The position numbers and the translations under genes were made by a program. Positions 36,501-47,359 of a stretch of 64,000 nucleotides of DNA are shown here, piece by piece. The DNA is from Plazaster borealis. Taxonomy: Eukaryota; Echinodermata; Asteroidea; Forcipulatida; Labidiasteridae. Below the pieces are notes generated by a model. The model had not been told where the DNA came from and did no database searches. It was given only the letters and a program-made list of their open reading frames with translations. Location: contig JAJGQC010000556.1 of NCBI GenBank assembly GCA_021014325.1, forward strand, positions 868,001-932,000. The letters run 5' to 3'. Within the stretch, counting starts at the first letter, position 1; every line of letters begins with the position of its first letter.

Positions 36501-39500
36501 CGTTCTGTATCATTTGAAACAAAAAAAAACAACAACAAAAATTTGACCAAAATCTGAAAATTTGACCATGCCGGCATGGTGAATATTTATGATTTTGGAC
36601 CCAAAATTCAAACTCCTAGAACTCTAAAGATATCTCAAACTATGGCTTATTTAATGAGTCCGCACAGATAAAATGTCTTCAGCAGTCTGTTCTGTATCAT
36701 TTGAAACGAAAACTTTGACCAAAATCTGACAATTTGAAAATGCCGGCATGGTGAATTTTTATGATTTTGGACCCAAAATTCAAACTCCTAGAATTCTAAA
36801 GATATCTCAAACTATGGCTTATTTAATGAGTCCGCACGGATAAAATGTCTCCAGCAGTCCGTTCTGTATCATTTGAAACAAAAAAACAACAACAAAAATT
36901 TGACCCAAATCTGAAAATTTGACCATGCCGGCATGGTGAATATTTATGATTTTGGACCCAAAATTCAAACTCCTAGAACTCTAAAGATATCTCAAACTAT
37001 GGCTTATTTAATGAGTCCGCACAGATAAAATGTCTTCAGCAGTCCGTTCTGTATCATTTGAAACCAAAAAAATCAACAACAAAAATTTGACCAAAATCTG
37101 AAAATTTGACCATGCCGGCATGGTGAATATTTATGATTTTGGACCCAAAATTCAAACTCCTAAAACTCTAAAGATATCTCAAACTATGGCTTATTTAATG
37201 AGTCCGCACAGATAAAATGTCTTCAGCAGTCCGTTCTGTATCATTTGAAAACGAAAACTTTGACCAAAATCTGACAATTTGAAAATGCCGGCATGGTGAA
37301 TTTTTATGATTTTGGACCCAAAATTCAAACTCCTAGAATTCTAAAGATATCTCAAACTATGGCTTATTTAATGAGTCCGCACAGATAAAATGTCTACAGC
37401 AGTCCGTTCTGTATCATTTGAAACAAAAAAAAACAACAACAAAAATTTGACCAAAATCTGAAAATTTGACCATGCCGGCATGGTGAATATTTATGATTTT
37501 GGACCCAAAATTCAAACTCCTAGAACTCTAAAGATATCTCAAACTATGGCTTATTTAATGAGTCCGCACAGATAAAATGTCTTCAGCAGTCCGTTCTGTA
37601 TCATTTGAAAACAAAAACTTTGACCAAAATCTGACAATTTGAAAATGCCGGCATGGTGAATTTTTATGATTTTGGACCCAAAATTCAAACTCCTAGAATT
37701 CTAAAGATATCTCAAACTATGGCTTTTTTAATGAGTCCGCACAGATAAAATGTCTCCAGCAGTCCGTTCTGTATCATTTGAAACAAAAAAAAACAACAAA
37801 AATTTGACCCAAATCTGAAAATTTGACCATGCCGGCAAGGTGAACATTTATGATTTTGGACCCAAAATTCAAACTCCTAGAATTCTAAAGATTTCTCAAA
37901 CTATGGCCTATTTCATGAGTCCGCACAGATAAAATGTCTACAGCAGTCCGTTCTGTATCATTTGAAACAAAAAAAAACAACAACAAAAATTTGACCAAAA
38001 TCTGAAAATTTGACCATGCCGGCATGGTGAATATTTATGATTTTGGACCCAAAATTCAAACTCCTAGAACTCTAAAGATATCTCAAACTATGGCTTATTT
38101 AATGAGTCCGCACAGATAAAATGTCTTCAGCACTCCGTTCTGTATCATTTGAAACCAAAAAATCAACAACAAAAATTTGACCAAAATCTGAAAATTTGAC
38201 CATGCCGGCATGGTGAATTTTTATGATTTTGGACCCAAAATTCAAACTCCTAGAACTCTAAAGATATCTCAAACTATGGCTTATTTAATGAGTCCGCACA
38301 GATAAAATGTCTTCAGCAGTCCGTTCTGTATCATTTGAAACAAAAAAACAACAAAAATTTGACCAAAATCTGAAAATTTGACCATGCCGACATAGTGAAT
38401 TTTTATGATTTTGGACCCAAAATTCAAACTCCTAGAACTCTAAAGATATCTCAAACTATGGCTTATTTAATGAGTCCGCACAGATAAAATGTCTTCAGCA
38501 GTCCGTTCTGTATCATTTGAAACAAAAAAAAAACACACAAAAATTTGACCAAAATCTGAAAATTTGACCATGCCGGCATGGTGAATATTTATGATTTTGG
38601 ACCCAAAATTCAAACTCCTAGAACTCTAAAGATATCTCAAACTATGGCTTATTTAATGAGTCCGCACAGATAAAATGTCTTCAGCAGTCCGTTCTGTATC
38701 ATTTGAAAACAAAAAAATCAACAACAAAAATTTGACCAAAATCTGAAAATTTGACCATGCCGGCATGGTGAACATTTATGACTTTGGACCCAAAATTCAA
38801 AACTCCTAAAACTTTCAAGATATCTCAAACTATGGCTTATTTAATGAGTCCGCACAGATAAAATGTCTTCAGCAGTCCGTTCTGTATCATTTGAAAACGA
38901 AAACTTTGACCAAAATCTGACAATTTGAAAATGCCGGCATGGTGAATTTTTATGATTTTGGACCCAAAATTCAAACTCCTAGAATTCTAAAGATATCTCA
39001 AACTATGGCTTATTTAATGAGTCCGCACGGATAAAATGTCTCCAGCAGTCCGTTCTGTATCAATTGAAACAAAAAAAAACAACAACAAAAATTTGACCAA
39101 AATCTGAAAATTTGACCATGCCGGCATGGTGAATATTTATGATTTTGGACCAAAATTCAAACTCCTACAACTCTAAAGATATCTCAAACTATGGCTTATT
39201 TAATGAGTCCGTACAGATAAAATGTCTACAGCAGTCCGTTCTGTATCATTTGAAAACGAAAACTTTGACCAAAATCTGACAATTTGAAAATGCCGGCATG
39301 GTGAATTTTTATGATTTTGGACCCAAAATTCAAACTCCTAGAATTCTAAAGATATCTCAAACTATGGCTTATTTAATGAGTCCGCACAGATAAAATGTCT
39401 CCAGCAGTCCGTTCTGTATCATTTGAAACAAAAAAAACAACAAAAATTTGACCCAAATCTGAAAATTTGACCATGCCGGCATGGTGAATATTTATGATTT

Positions 39501-40850
39501 TGGACCCAAAATTCAAACTCCTAGAACTCTAAAGATATCTCAAACTATGGCTTTTTTAATGAGTCCGCACAGATAAAATGTCTTCAGCAGTCTGTTCTGT
39601 ATCATTTGAAAACGAAAAATTTGCCCAAAATCTGACAATTTGAAAATGCCGGCATGGTGAATATTTATGATTTTGGACCCAAAATTAAAAATCCTAGAAC
39701 TCTAAAGATATCTCAAACTATGGCCTATTTAATGAGTCCGCACAGATAAAATGTCTACAGCAGTCCGTTCTGTATCATTTGAAAACGAAAACTTTGACCA
39801 AAATCTGACAATTTGAAAATGCCGGCATGGTGAATTTTTGTGATTTTGGACCCAAAATTCAAACTCCTAGAATTCTAAAGATATCTCAAACTATGGCTTA
39901 TTTAATGAGTCCGCACAGATAAAATGTCTTCAGCAGTCCGTTCTGTATCATTTGAAACAAAAAAAACAACAACAAAAATTTGACCCAAATCTGAAAATTT
40001 GACCATGCCGGCATGGTGAATTTTTATGACTTTGGACCCAAAATTCAAAACTCCTAAAACTTTCAAGATATCTCAAACTATGGCTTATTTACTGAGTCCG
40101 CACAGATAAAATGTCTTCAGCAGTCCGTTCTGTATTATTTGAAAATGAAAACTTTGACCAAAATCTGACAATTTGAAAATGCCGGCATGGTGAATTTTTA
40201 CGATTTTGGACCCAAAATTCAAACTCCTAGAATTCTAAAGATATCTCAAACTATGGCTTATTTAATGAGTCCGCACGGATAAAATGTCTCCAGCAGTCCG
40301 TTTTGTATCATTTGAAACCAAAAAAAACAACAACAAAAATTTGACCAAAATCTGAAAATTTGACCATGCCGGCATGGTGAATATTTATGATTTTTGACCC
40401 AAAATTCAAACTCCTAGAACTCTAGAGATATCTCAAACTATGGCTTTTTTAATGAGTCCGCACAGATAAAATGTCTTCAGCAGTCTGTTCTGTATCATTT
40501 GAAACGAAAACTTTGACCAAAATCTGACAATTTGAAAATGCCGGCATGGTGAATTTTTATGATTTTGGACCCAAAATTCAAACTCCTAGAATTCTAAAGA
40601 TATCTCAAACTATGGCTTATTTAATGAGTCCGCACGGATAAAATGTCTCCAGCAGTCCGTTCTGTATCATTTGAAACAAAAAAAACAACAACAAAAATTT
40701 GACCCAAATCTGAAAATTTGACCATGCCGGCATGGTGAATATTTATGATTTTGGACCCAAAATTCAAACTCCTAGAACTCTAAAGATATCTCAAACTATG
40801 GCTTATTTAATGAGTCCGCACAGATAAAATGTCTTCAGCAGTCCGTTCAG
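18500..40850. repeat. Satellite core with higher-order repeat
   Basis: Three monomer types recur. Type a has TTTGAAAATGCCGGCATGG, an EcoRI site in CTAGAATTCTAAAG and usually the linker AAAACGAAAACTTTGACC. Type b has TTTGACCATGCCGGCATGGT, GAATATTTATG and CTAGAACTCTAAAG. Type c has GAACATTTATG, CTAAAACTCTCAAG and TTTACTGAGTCC. The spacing of successive type-a linkers (23091, 23637, 23996, 24728, 25270; also 28365, 28908, 29452, 30187, 30732) shows steps of 542-546 bp (three monomers), broken by steps of 359 (two) and 732-735 (four). Copies of the three-monomer unit are nearly identical, as expected after recent unequal exchange. Confidence 0.85.
20930..21600. repeat. Local sub-array with truncated monomers
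   Basis: Three successive junctions join the GACCCAAAATTCAAAATCTG block directly to the next box, deleting most of a monomer. The junctions lie near 21011, 21252 and 21500, giving a local unit of about 245 bp (one full monomer plus about 65 bp). Confidence 0.75.
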
Positions 40851-42089
40851 TATCATTTGAAACTAAAAAATCAAAACAAAAATTTTGACCAAAATCTGAA
40901 AATTTGACCATGCCGGCATGGTGAATTTTTAAGACTATGGACACAAAATTCAAACTCCTAAAACTCTAAAGATATCTCAAAATATGGCTTATTTACTGAG
41001 TCCACAAAGATAAAATGTCTTCAGCAGTCCGTTCTGTATCATTTGAAACCAAAAAATCAAAACAAAAACTTTGACCAAAATCTGACAATTTGACCATGCC
41101 GGCATGGTGAGTTTTTAAGACTATGGACCCAAAATTCAAACTCCTAAAACTCTAAAGATATCTCAAACTATGGCTTATTTACTTAGTCCGCACAGATAAA
41201 ATGTCTTCAGCAGTCTGTTCTGTATCATTTGAAACCAAAAAAATCAACAACAAAAATTTTGACCAAAATTTGAAAACTTGACCATGGCGGCATGGTGAAT
41301 TTTTATGATTTTGGACCAAAAATTCAAACTCCTGGAACTCTAAAGATATCTCAAACTATGGCTTATTTACTGAGTCCACACAGATAAAATGCTTCAGCAG
41401 TCCGTTTTGTATCATTGGAAATCAAAAAAATCAAAACCAAAAATTTTGACAAAAATCTGAAAATTTGACCATGCCGGCATGGTGAATTTTTATGATTTTG
41501 GAACCGAAATTCAAACTCCTAAAACTCTCAAGATATCTCAAAATATGGCTTATTTACTGAGTCCGCACAGATAAAATGTCTTCAGCAGTCTGTTCTGTAT
41601 CATTTGAAACCAAAAAATCAAAACAAAAATTTTGACCAAAATCTGAAAATTTGACCATGCCGGCATGGTGAGTTTTTATGCTTTTGGACCCAAAATTCAA
41701 ACTCCTAAAACTCTCAAGATATCTCAATTAATGGCTTATTTACTGAGTCCGCACAGATAAAATGTCTTCAGCAGTCCGTTCAGTATCATTTCAAACCAAA
41801 ATATCAAAACAAAAATTTTGACCAAAATATGAAAATTTGACCATTCCGGCATGGTGAATTTTTATGATTTTGGACCCAAAGTTCAAACTCCTAAAACTGT
41901 AAAGATATCTCAAACTATGGCTTAATTACTGAGTCAGCACAGATTAAATGTCTTCAGCAGTCTGTTCTGTATCATTTGAAACCAAAAAAAACACACAAAA
42001 ATATTGACCAAAATCTGAAAATTTGACCATGCCAGCATGGTGAATTTTTATGACTTTGGACCAAAAATTCAAACTCCTAGAACTCTAAA
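40850..42089. repeat. Right divergent edge of the satellite
   Basis: Variation between monomers rises again (TTTTTAAGACTATGGAC, CCATGGCGGCATGG, CCATTCCGGCATGG) and the three-type order is lost. The array stops abruptly within a monomer at ACTCTAAA (42089), where an LTR begins. Confidence 0.75.
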
Positions 42090-42767
42090 TGTGACCAGCC
42101 AGACGGCGAGTCGCGCTGCCAGGCACGATCCAATTACTTTGATATTTATGGTAAATGTAGATAGCGCCCTCAGTAGTACACTGCAGGTTACTCTCTTGTA
42201 TGGTCCCGGTCGGAATGCGGGATGCTGAATAGTGTTTTGTTTTCTTAAATCACTTCTTTTCAATTTTACCACTATTGATTGAGTCAAGCAAATTGGTTGC
42301 TTTATAGCACAGTCTCATACTGGAGTAGCAATTTGCGAGTGGTCACTTGCGGAGTCAGCGTTGCAACGAAAAGACACCTTTTTAAGAGCTCTTGCTCTAC
42401 AGAGTATACTGTTATAGTCTTTACGTGTTACGGCGCCTTATTACATTAGCTTGTTGTTGGGTTCCTTTTTTATTTTGGACTATCAAGGTCGACAGTAAGG
42501 CATGAGAGGCAGAGGCTGCAACGGCTGAAGCATTTCCATCTCTTGTTTGCCTTGTACAAGGGACAACTTCCTGGCAAGGACCGAGGGCTCTTATTACTAG
42601 GTCCTCCAAATTGGTAGTGACTGTCAATTGTAGTTTTTAGATGTAACAATTGCAAACTTTTGAGAAATTGCAATTAAAAATAAACTTACGTACAATAACT
42701 AAAACGTGTCTTCTGTGACTTTCTTGGTGTCTAGGAAATTTAAACCATACCTACCACCTCGGTTACA
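42090..42767 (+). repeat. 5' LTR
   Basis: A 678-bp repeat starting TGTGACCAGCC and ending GGTTACA, with terminal TGT...ACA. It matches the right LTR closely over its length. The main differences are a 14-bp stretch near the 3' end (ACCATACCTACCACCTC region) missing from the other LTR and a few small indels. The two LTRs have therefore diverged since insertion. Confidence 0.9.
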
Positions 42768-42771
42768 AAAA

Positions 42772-42791
42772 TGGCGTAGTCGGCAGTCGCC
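42772..42791 (+). promoter_or_regulatory. Primer-binding-site-like sequence
   Basis: TGGCGTAGTCGGCAGTCGCC follows the 5' LTR after four A residues. A TGG start next to the LTR is where a tRNA primer would pair. The tRNA was not identified. Confidence 0.6.
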
Positions 42792-42855
42792 AAAAATAAA
42801 AATATAAACATTTATATATATATCATTTTAATTACTAACGACAGTCACACCTTTT

Positions 42856-43085
42856 ACTGCATCTGGGAGTCTTTTTAGACTTTGACCTGCTTCGCTGAAT
42901 TTACAGGGCTTTGAGAGCCATGCCAATGGATGTTCGTGGTTCTTCCCTAAGTTTCAACCGTGGAGACACTACCCTTTTATACTACATCTGAGAGTCTTTT
43001 ACACTTCAACGTGCATCGCTGATTTTCAACATTGCTTTGGGAGCCATGCCAGTGGATGTTTCTGGTCATTCCCAAGTTTTGAATT
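42856..43085. repeat. Tandem duplication of about 120 bp inside the LTR element
   Basis: Two copies share CTGCATCTGGGAGTCTTTTT / CTACATCTGAGAGTCTTTTA and GAGAGCCATGCCAATGGATG / GGGAGCCATGCCAGTGGATG, starting near 42858 and 42981. They are diverged and lie in the leader between the PBS and the inverted gag piece. Confidence 0.7.
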
Positions 43086-43510
43086 TGAACTCCAAGTACA
43101 GTTGTGGTATCTTTAACAGATGAACCCTGATCTCCAAAAACTTCTCTAAGAATTTTAAAAACATCTTCCATCGACTTACGAGGTCTAAACTTTACTTCCT
43201 CTCTTGCCGGCCCAGACAGATGTTGGAAAACAAAGTCAACCTTATCGCTATCTGATAGTGGACGGGATTTGATAGTCGCCTTCACATCACAAATCCAATC
43301 TTCTAACTTTAAACTAGAATCAGAGGACCTTGAAAAAGACACTAACTTCTTCTGACTCGGCATCAACAAAAATGATGGGGCAGTTTTAGCTTTTGGTCCA
43401 GTAGTAACTGCATTTAACTAATTCTCTAGTTTCTTAATCTGGTCTACTAATTCTTCTTCAGACCTCTGCTTAGGGACCGGGGACCAAGCTATTTTGCCTC
43501 CTGTTGCCAT
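42977..43510 (-). pseudogene. Gag N-terminal part, inverted relative to its LTRs
   Basis: Read on the minus strand from an ATG at 43510. It encodes a gag-like region including LKLEDWICDVKATIKSRP and FQHLSGPAREEVKFRPRKS, with an in-frame TAG after about 30 residues. It breaks off after an FGDQGSSV motif. Gag proteins of this type (Ty3/gypsy and the related PNMA/ZCCHC family) continue with an RxFxxRxQxxGE-type segment. That segment is found on the opposite strand at 44330, so the 5' part of gag appears to have been inverted within the element. Confidence 0.7.
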
Positions 43511-44310
43511 AGCTACATACAAAGTTACCTGCTGATCACGTGGAGTAAAAGTTATTATAGGACAATAAACAAATTAATAAGGCTAGAGTACAGCACTGTG
43601 CAAGCAAGCAAACAGCATGCATTACCTCGTCTTGCGCTTTACCGGCAACGGTTTTTAGGCGTTACTTCTGAATTGCATCACGTTACTGTGAGTAGCAACT
43701 GGTGGTCTCTCTGTAGTGATGGTAAGTGTAGGGCAGGAGGTTGGAGGTGGCATGAGATGCAGAAGCTTCAACAGTCTGACTTGTACCTGCAGAATAGGAA
43801 AAAAAAACCACCAAACTTCAACCGCATTATTACAAAAACTAACAACCACATTTTTTCAGAGACTAACAACCAATGTCTCTGCAAGCGAATGCCAGTACTG
43901 TGTCAGGCTACCAGCCAAGTAAAATTACTACAACATGGATCTCATAATGGCATAAAAAATGTGCAGAGTATGCACCAAAAGTGTTTCAGCAATTGGATCT
44001 ATATGCACAGACCTTTTGTACTAAAAATGTTGGTCTCAGGTGAAGTATCACCACGCTCTTTTATATGTATTTAAGCAATTTCAAGAAATCGAGGGGAACC
44101 TTTTTACCTTTTTAAATGTTGACACATAATGTTGTCAATGAGTGTTCAGTGTCCATTTACTGAAAAGTGGTGAATAGTAAAACTTCCAGAAATTTGTCTA
44201 AAATGTATTGGACTCTATGGTGTAACCTCAATATTTTTGGAAAGGCACAAAATTTCAAAGCTGGTATGAGAATAAAATATACCACCACCACCAGAGTGTC
44301 CACTCAAATG
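43511..44310. other. Unassigned internal sequence of the LTR element
   Basis: No coding domain is recognised. A patch near 43740-43790 (GGCATGAGATGCAGAAGCTT) resembles a part of the LTR near 42495-42530 (GGCATGAGAGGCAGAGGCTG), suggesting a diverged LTR-derived piece caught in the rearrangement. Confidence 0.4.
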
Positions 44311-44329
44311 TTCAAATGTTCAAGATGAA

Positions 44330-44992
44330 ATGTTCAGGTTGGTTAACTCCGGTGAAAGATTCCAACGAGCTTTCTTTGATAGAAAACAGAGAGAAGGAGA
44401 AAACATCAGAGATTTTTCACATGCATTATTGGACTTGTTTAACAGGGCCAGTCGGAAGTCTCCTCATCTTATTACACATGAACAACAGGTTCTTTGTGAC
44501 CAGTTTGCAGATGGTGTTGGGGATGTTCTTCTTCGAAAACATCTAAGGAAGAGGGTAAAAGAAACGCCTAACTGCGAGTTCTTTGACTTAAGGTCCGATG
44601 CCATGGACTGGGCTGATGAGCCATCTAATGATAATTTTAGTAAACAACAAGTTCTGGTGGAAGTAGCTAGAGCATCTGCTAGTACCAGTACTAAATCTGA
44701 GACCCAGGCATTACTTGATATAGTTAAGCAGCAACAACAACAAATTCATCAGCAGCAACAACAAATTGAGGAGGTAACAAAATTAGTCCATGAGAACATC
44801 TTTAAGAGATCTGAAGTGAGAAAAACTGAGTCTAATCAATATCAAGAAAATAGAAGTAGACCGAAATTGAAATGTGATTTCTGTAAAGGATTAGGTCACA
44901 CTAAGGACAGACGTTACAAGAGACAGCTGCATGAGGCCCATGAGTTGATTGGACAGCTGAAGTCTGGAAAAACTATGAAGTCACCATCGTAA
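44330..44992 (+). pseudogene. Gag C-terminal part with degenerate zinc knuckle
   Basis: An open frame of about 220 codons. It begins in a gag helical region (FFDRKQREGENIRDFSHALL), continues to a Q-rich coiled stretch of QQQQQIH-type repeats, and ends with a CCHC-like knuckle CDFCKGLGHTKDRRYKR in which the last Cys position is Arg. The missing metal ligand and the missing N-terminal half (inverted at 42977-43510) argue that it is not functional. Confidence 0.75.
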
Positions 44993-45168
44993 AACTAGAC
45001 TCTCCCACTGATTCGAGTCCATCGGATGGGAGACATGGAGTGGGCTCAATTGGTTCTAACTGTGGAAAACATAATCTTGTGGGTACTTGCCCAACGATTT
45101 ATATCCGAATTGGTGGTAAAGAGGTTATGGTCTTGTTGATACAGGGTCGATGGTATCCACATTAACAG

Positions 45169-46692
45169 TAGCCTTGATCAAGGCAGTCGCATTTCACTCC
45201 AAAAAGACGCCGTAAACCCACCCGTATACGCTGTGCGTAAGGTGTGTATCACATCGCACGACCCACCCGTATACACTGTGTGTAATGTGTGCATCACATC
45301 GCACGACGCCCGTACAAACACTGTGCGCAGGTCATCCGCACTCGTACCACTCTCCGCATGCGGAGGCCGTCAGGCCGACAGCCTTGACGGGTCTGTAACT
45401 TCCGGGTTTAATGTGTTTCTTGATATTTTCGTCCAATATTGGACGAAAATGGGGGGGCTCTCGGATATGCTAGTATGCAGCTCATGAATATTTAAATATT
45501 TCGTCAGACCAATTGCAGACAACACAGGATGGGAAGCAAATGAATTATTCATTTTGACGTCCAATCACGAGCTTCTCTCACTATGACCTTTGTACCATAT
45601 CATGCTTGCTGTATGTGATGCGATGTGAGTAGGTACCGACTTAATGGCGTTTGTGTGTAGCATTGTCTCAGCCATTTTGGACCGGTAATCTGCGAGGCAG
45701 GTCAGTCAGCTCACAAGTGCTGAACCCAGGCATGGCCCCTGGAGCTTTATGCGCTGCACTCAAGTTCCCTCATTGGACTACCCTGATCATTGGCCATTCT
45801 TTTGGTTATTAATTCTGGAGTTGATGTAGTTTCTGCATCTGTGTTTTCCAGACATGTCCTCTCGAAGTCCGACTCTGTGCAGCAACTCACACCGTCTTCA
45901 TACTTTTGAATTGTTCTCAGACAGGGTCTTATAAGAATTTACTGCTATACAAAAATTGACAGGATACAGCCACATACATGTGAAATAGATTTCTAGCTAC
46001 CCTGTTCTAGTGAGTGTACTTGGGAAATTTGGTGTTAGGCAGCTCTTTTTTAGTTGGGCAGCCAAATTGATATAAAAAGTGCAATGAGCTATATGCCTTC
46101 ATGAAACAATCAACAATGTAGTTTATTGAGGTCTTTATTTTGTATATTTTTACCTCCAATGAATGCACCAACAATGATTAAATCACTGTTTAATGATGCA
46201 AGATGGAGACATTTCCTGCTGGAAAATGGTGTATGTAATGTATGTTACAAATTGATCCTCGCAACCTCATTTGTTTAATTCCTGCCATGCCCTCATTGTC
46301 TCGCTCAGCTGAGGAGAATACGCAACATTTTCAGATAGATATTATTATAACAAAGTATTCCCAAATTCAAACCGGCGCGCCAGTTCAGTAGCCACATCTG
46401 GATACTGCATGCATATTCATAAGAATGAGTAAACAATACTTCCGCCACTGACCAATGGGGTCTCGCCTTTTGCGCGCATTATAGTAATGAGTCATTCAGA
46501 ACCGTCAAGGCGTTGTTTCGGTGAGTGTCGCATACAGCTCACACGAGCACGCGCATACCGTACTGCACACACAGACACAGTGCACACAGCTCGGGCGGGG
46601 TAGCTCGGGTGGGTAGTGCGGCGCAAATAAAATAAAAAGGAAAACAATAAAATAAAATTGAGAAAAAAACTCCAACGCCTTGATCAAGGCTA
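45169..46692. mobile_element. 1524-bp non-autonomous TIR transposon with 9-bp target duplication
   Basis: Ends are perfect 16-bp terminal inverted repeats: TAGCCTTGATCAAGGC at 45169-45184 and its complement at 46677-46692. The flanking 9-bp direct repeat CATTAACAG (45160-45168 and 46693-46701) is the target duplication. The TIR itself holds the 12-bp palindrome CCTTGATCAAGG. A second inverted pair, GCCTTGACGG (45381) and CCGTCAAGGC (46502), lies further in. The ends are CpG-rich, with repeated ATCACATCGCACGAC blocks on the left and ACACACAGACACAGTGC on the right. No transposase frame is present. A 9-bp duplication fits MULE/MuDR or Merlin better than most other superfamilies, but the assignment is open. 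Confidence 0.85.
45425..45450. repeat. 26-bp perfect palindrome
   Basis: Left arm ATTTTCGTCCAAT is followed directly by its exact complement, inside the TIR transposon. No loop. Confidence 0.9.
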
Positions 46693-46983
46693 CATTAACA
46701 GAAGAGTGTTTTCTTTCTTTATTTAAGCCTTCCGGTTCCTACCTTCATAACGACAACCTTTGGTTGAGAATTACTTCAGCGGATGGGAATGAAATCCCTT
46801 ATGTGGGCTACATTGAGACTGACGTTGAGTATGAAGGTGTGACAATTTTACAGATGGGGATCTTGATTGTCAAAGATTCTGTTCATCGAGAACATAGAGA
46901 ACATAAACAAAAGTCCCAGGGTTAATTGGCTTGAACATCTTACAACCACTAATTGAATTGTTGAATAAAACTAAGGAGTCATT

Positions 46984-47352
46984 GTGCCCAATATGGAAAC
47001 ACAGAAGCATGAAGTGGAAATGCCATCTTCCCTCAGAAGGTCTAAGTGGACAACGAAAGGAATGCATAAAAACCCACTCCGAGAACCACGATCAGTCTTG
47101 TCACAACAACTAGGTGCATTTCCTCTTATTTTGGATAATATCTTTTTATATGTCATTGCATTACTTGTAGTGATGCTAGTCATTTCTATCTTCACAACTC
47201 ATGGCATTCTGGAGCTTAGAGTTTTGTGCACCGTATTGGTTTTAGTAATTTTCACAGCCAGTCGGGGTGACGACATACTTCAAGCTTATAGAGGGTGGAG
47301 AGCCAGAGTAATTTTCATCGTACAACTGGCTAAGAACTTCATGGATGGTTAG
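46984..47352 (+). CDS. 3' ORF of the LTR element with two predicted membrane segments
   Basis: An open frame of 122 codons downstream of the protease and upstream of the 3' LTR. The N-terminal part (RRSKWTTKGMHKNPLREPRS) resembles the basic tail seen at the C-termini of some gypsy polyproteins. After it come two hydrophobic stretches, about residues 50-70 (ILDNIFLYVIALLVVMLVIS) and 77-91 (LRVLCTVLVLVIFTA). No domain is recognised with certainty. It could be the read-through end of pol joined to a remnant of an accessory or envelope-like gene, or a decayed frame that is hydrophobic by chance. Any membrane role is inference. Confidence 0.4.
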   Translation: MPNMETQKHEVEMPSSLRRSKWTTKGMHKNPLREPRSVLSQQLGAFPLILDNIFLYVIALLVVMLVISIFTTHGILELRVLCTVLVLVIFTASRGDDILQAYRGWRARVIFIVQLAKNFMDG

Positions 47353-47359
47353 GTCGCAT

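Larger units (their letters stand above)
16312..42089. repeat. Satellite DNA array, about 180-188 bp monomer, about 140 copies
   Basis: A 25.8-kb uninterrupted head-to-tail array. Successive copies of the box at 16341, 16528, 16716 and 16902 give a monomer of 186-188 bp at the left edge. In the core the average falls to about 181 bp. Landmarks in order in each monomer are the box ACCATGCCGGCATGGT, TGATTTTGGACCCAAAATTC, AAAGATATCTCAAACTATGG, GAGTCCGCACAGATAAAATG and CAGTCCGTTCTGTATCATTT, then an A-rich linker of variable length. The box is a perfect 16-bp palindrome. There is no coding capacity; the few short frames (for example minus strand near 21081-21565) arise from the repeat itself. Array size and structure resemble centromeric or heterochromatic satellites, but location on the chromosome is unknown. 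Confidence 0.97.
45062..46925 (+). pseudogene. Retropepsin-like protease, split by a DNA transposon
   Basis: The first half (about 45062-45168) contains the expected DTGS active-site region, but one base change in phase (near 45135) disrupts the frame. The second half (46693-46925) resumes after the 1524-bp insertion and contains LRITSADGNEIPYVGYIETD and GVTILQMGILIVKD, typical of the second part of Ty3/gypsy aspartic proteases. No reverse transcriptase follows. Confidence 0.7.

Noticed and set aside
16312..42089. CRISPR-like array of regular repeats.
   Set aside because: Repeats are about 181 bp, directly tandem with no unique spacers, in a eukaryotic context: it is satellite DNA.
43598..44074. 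Plus-strand open frame of 158 codons in the LTR element.
   Set aside because: No domain, low-complexity content and position between rearranged gag pieces; probably fortuitous.
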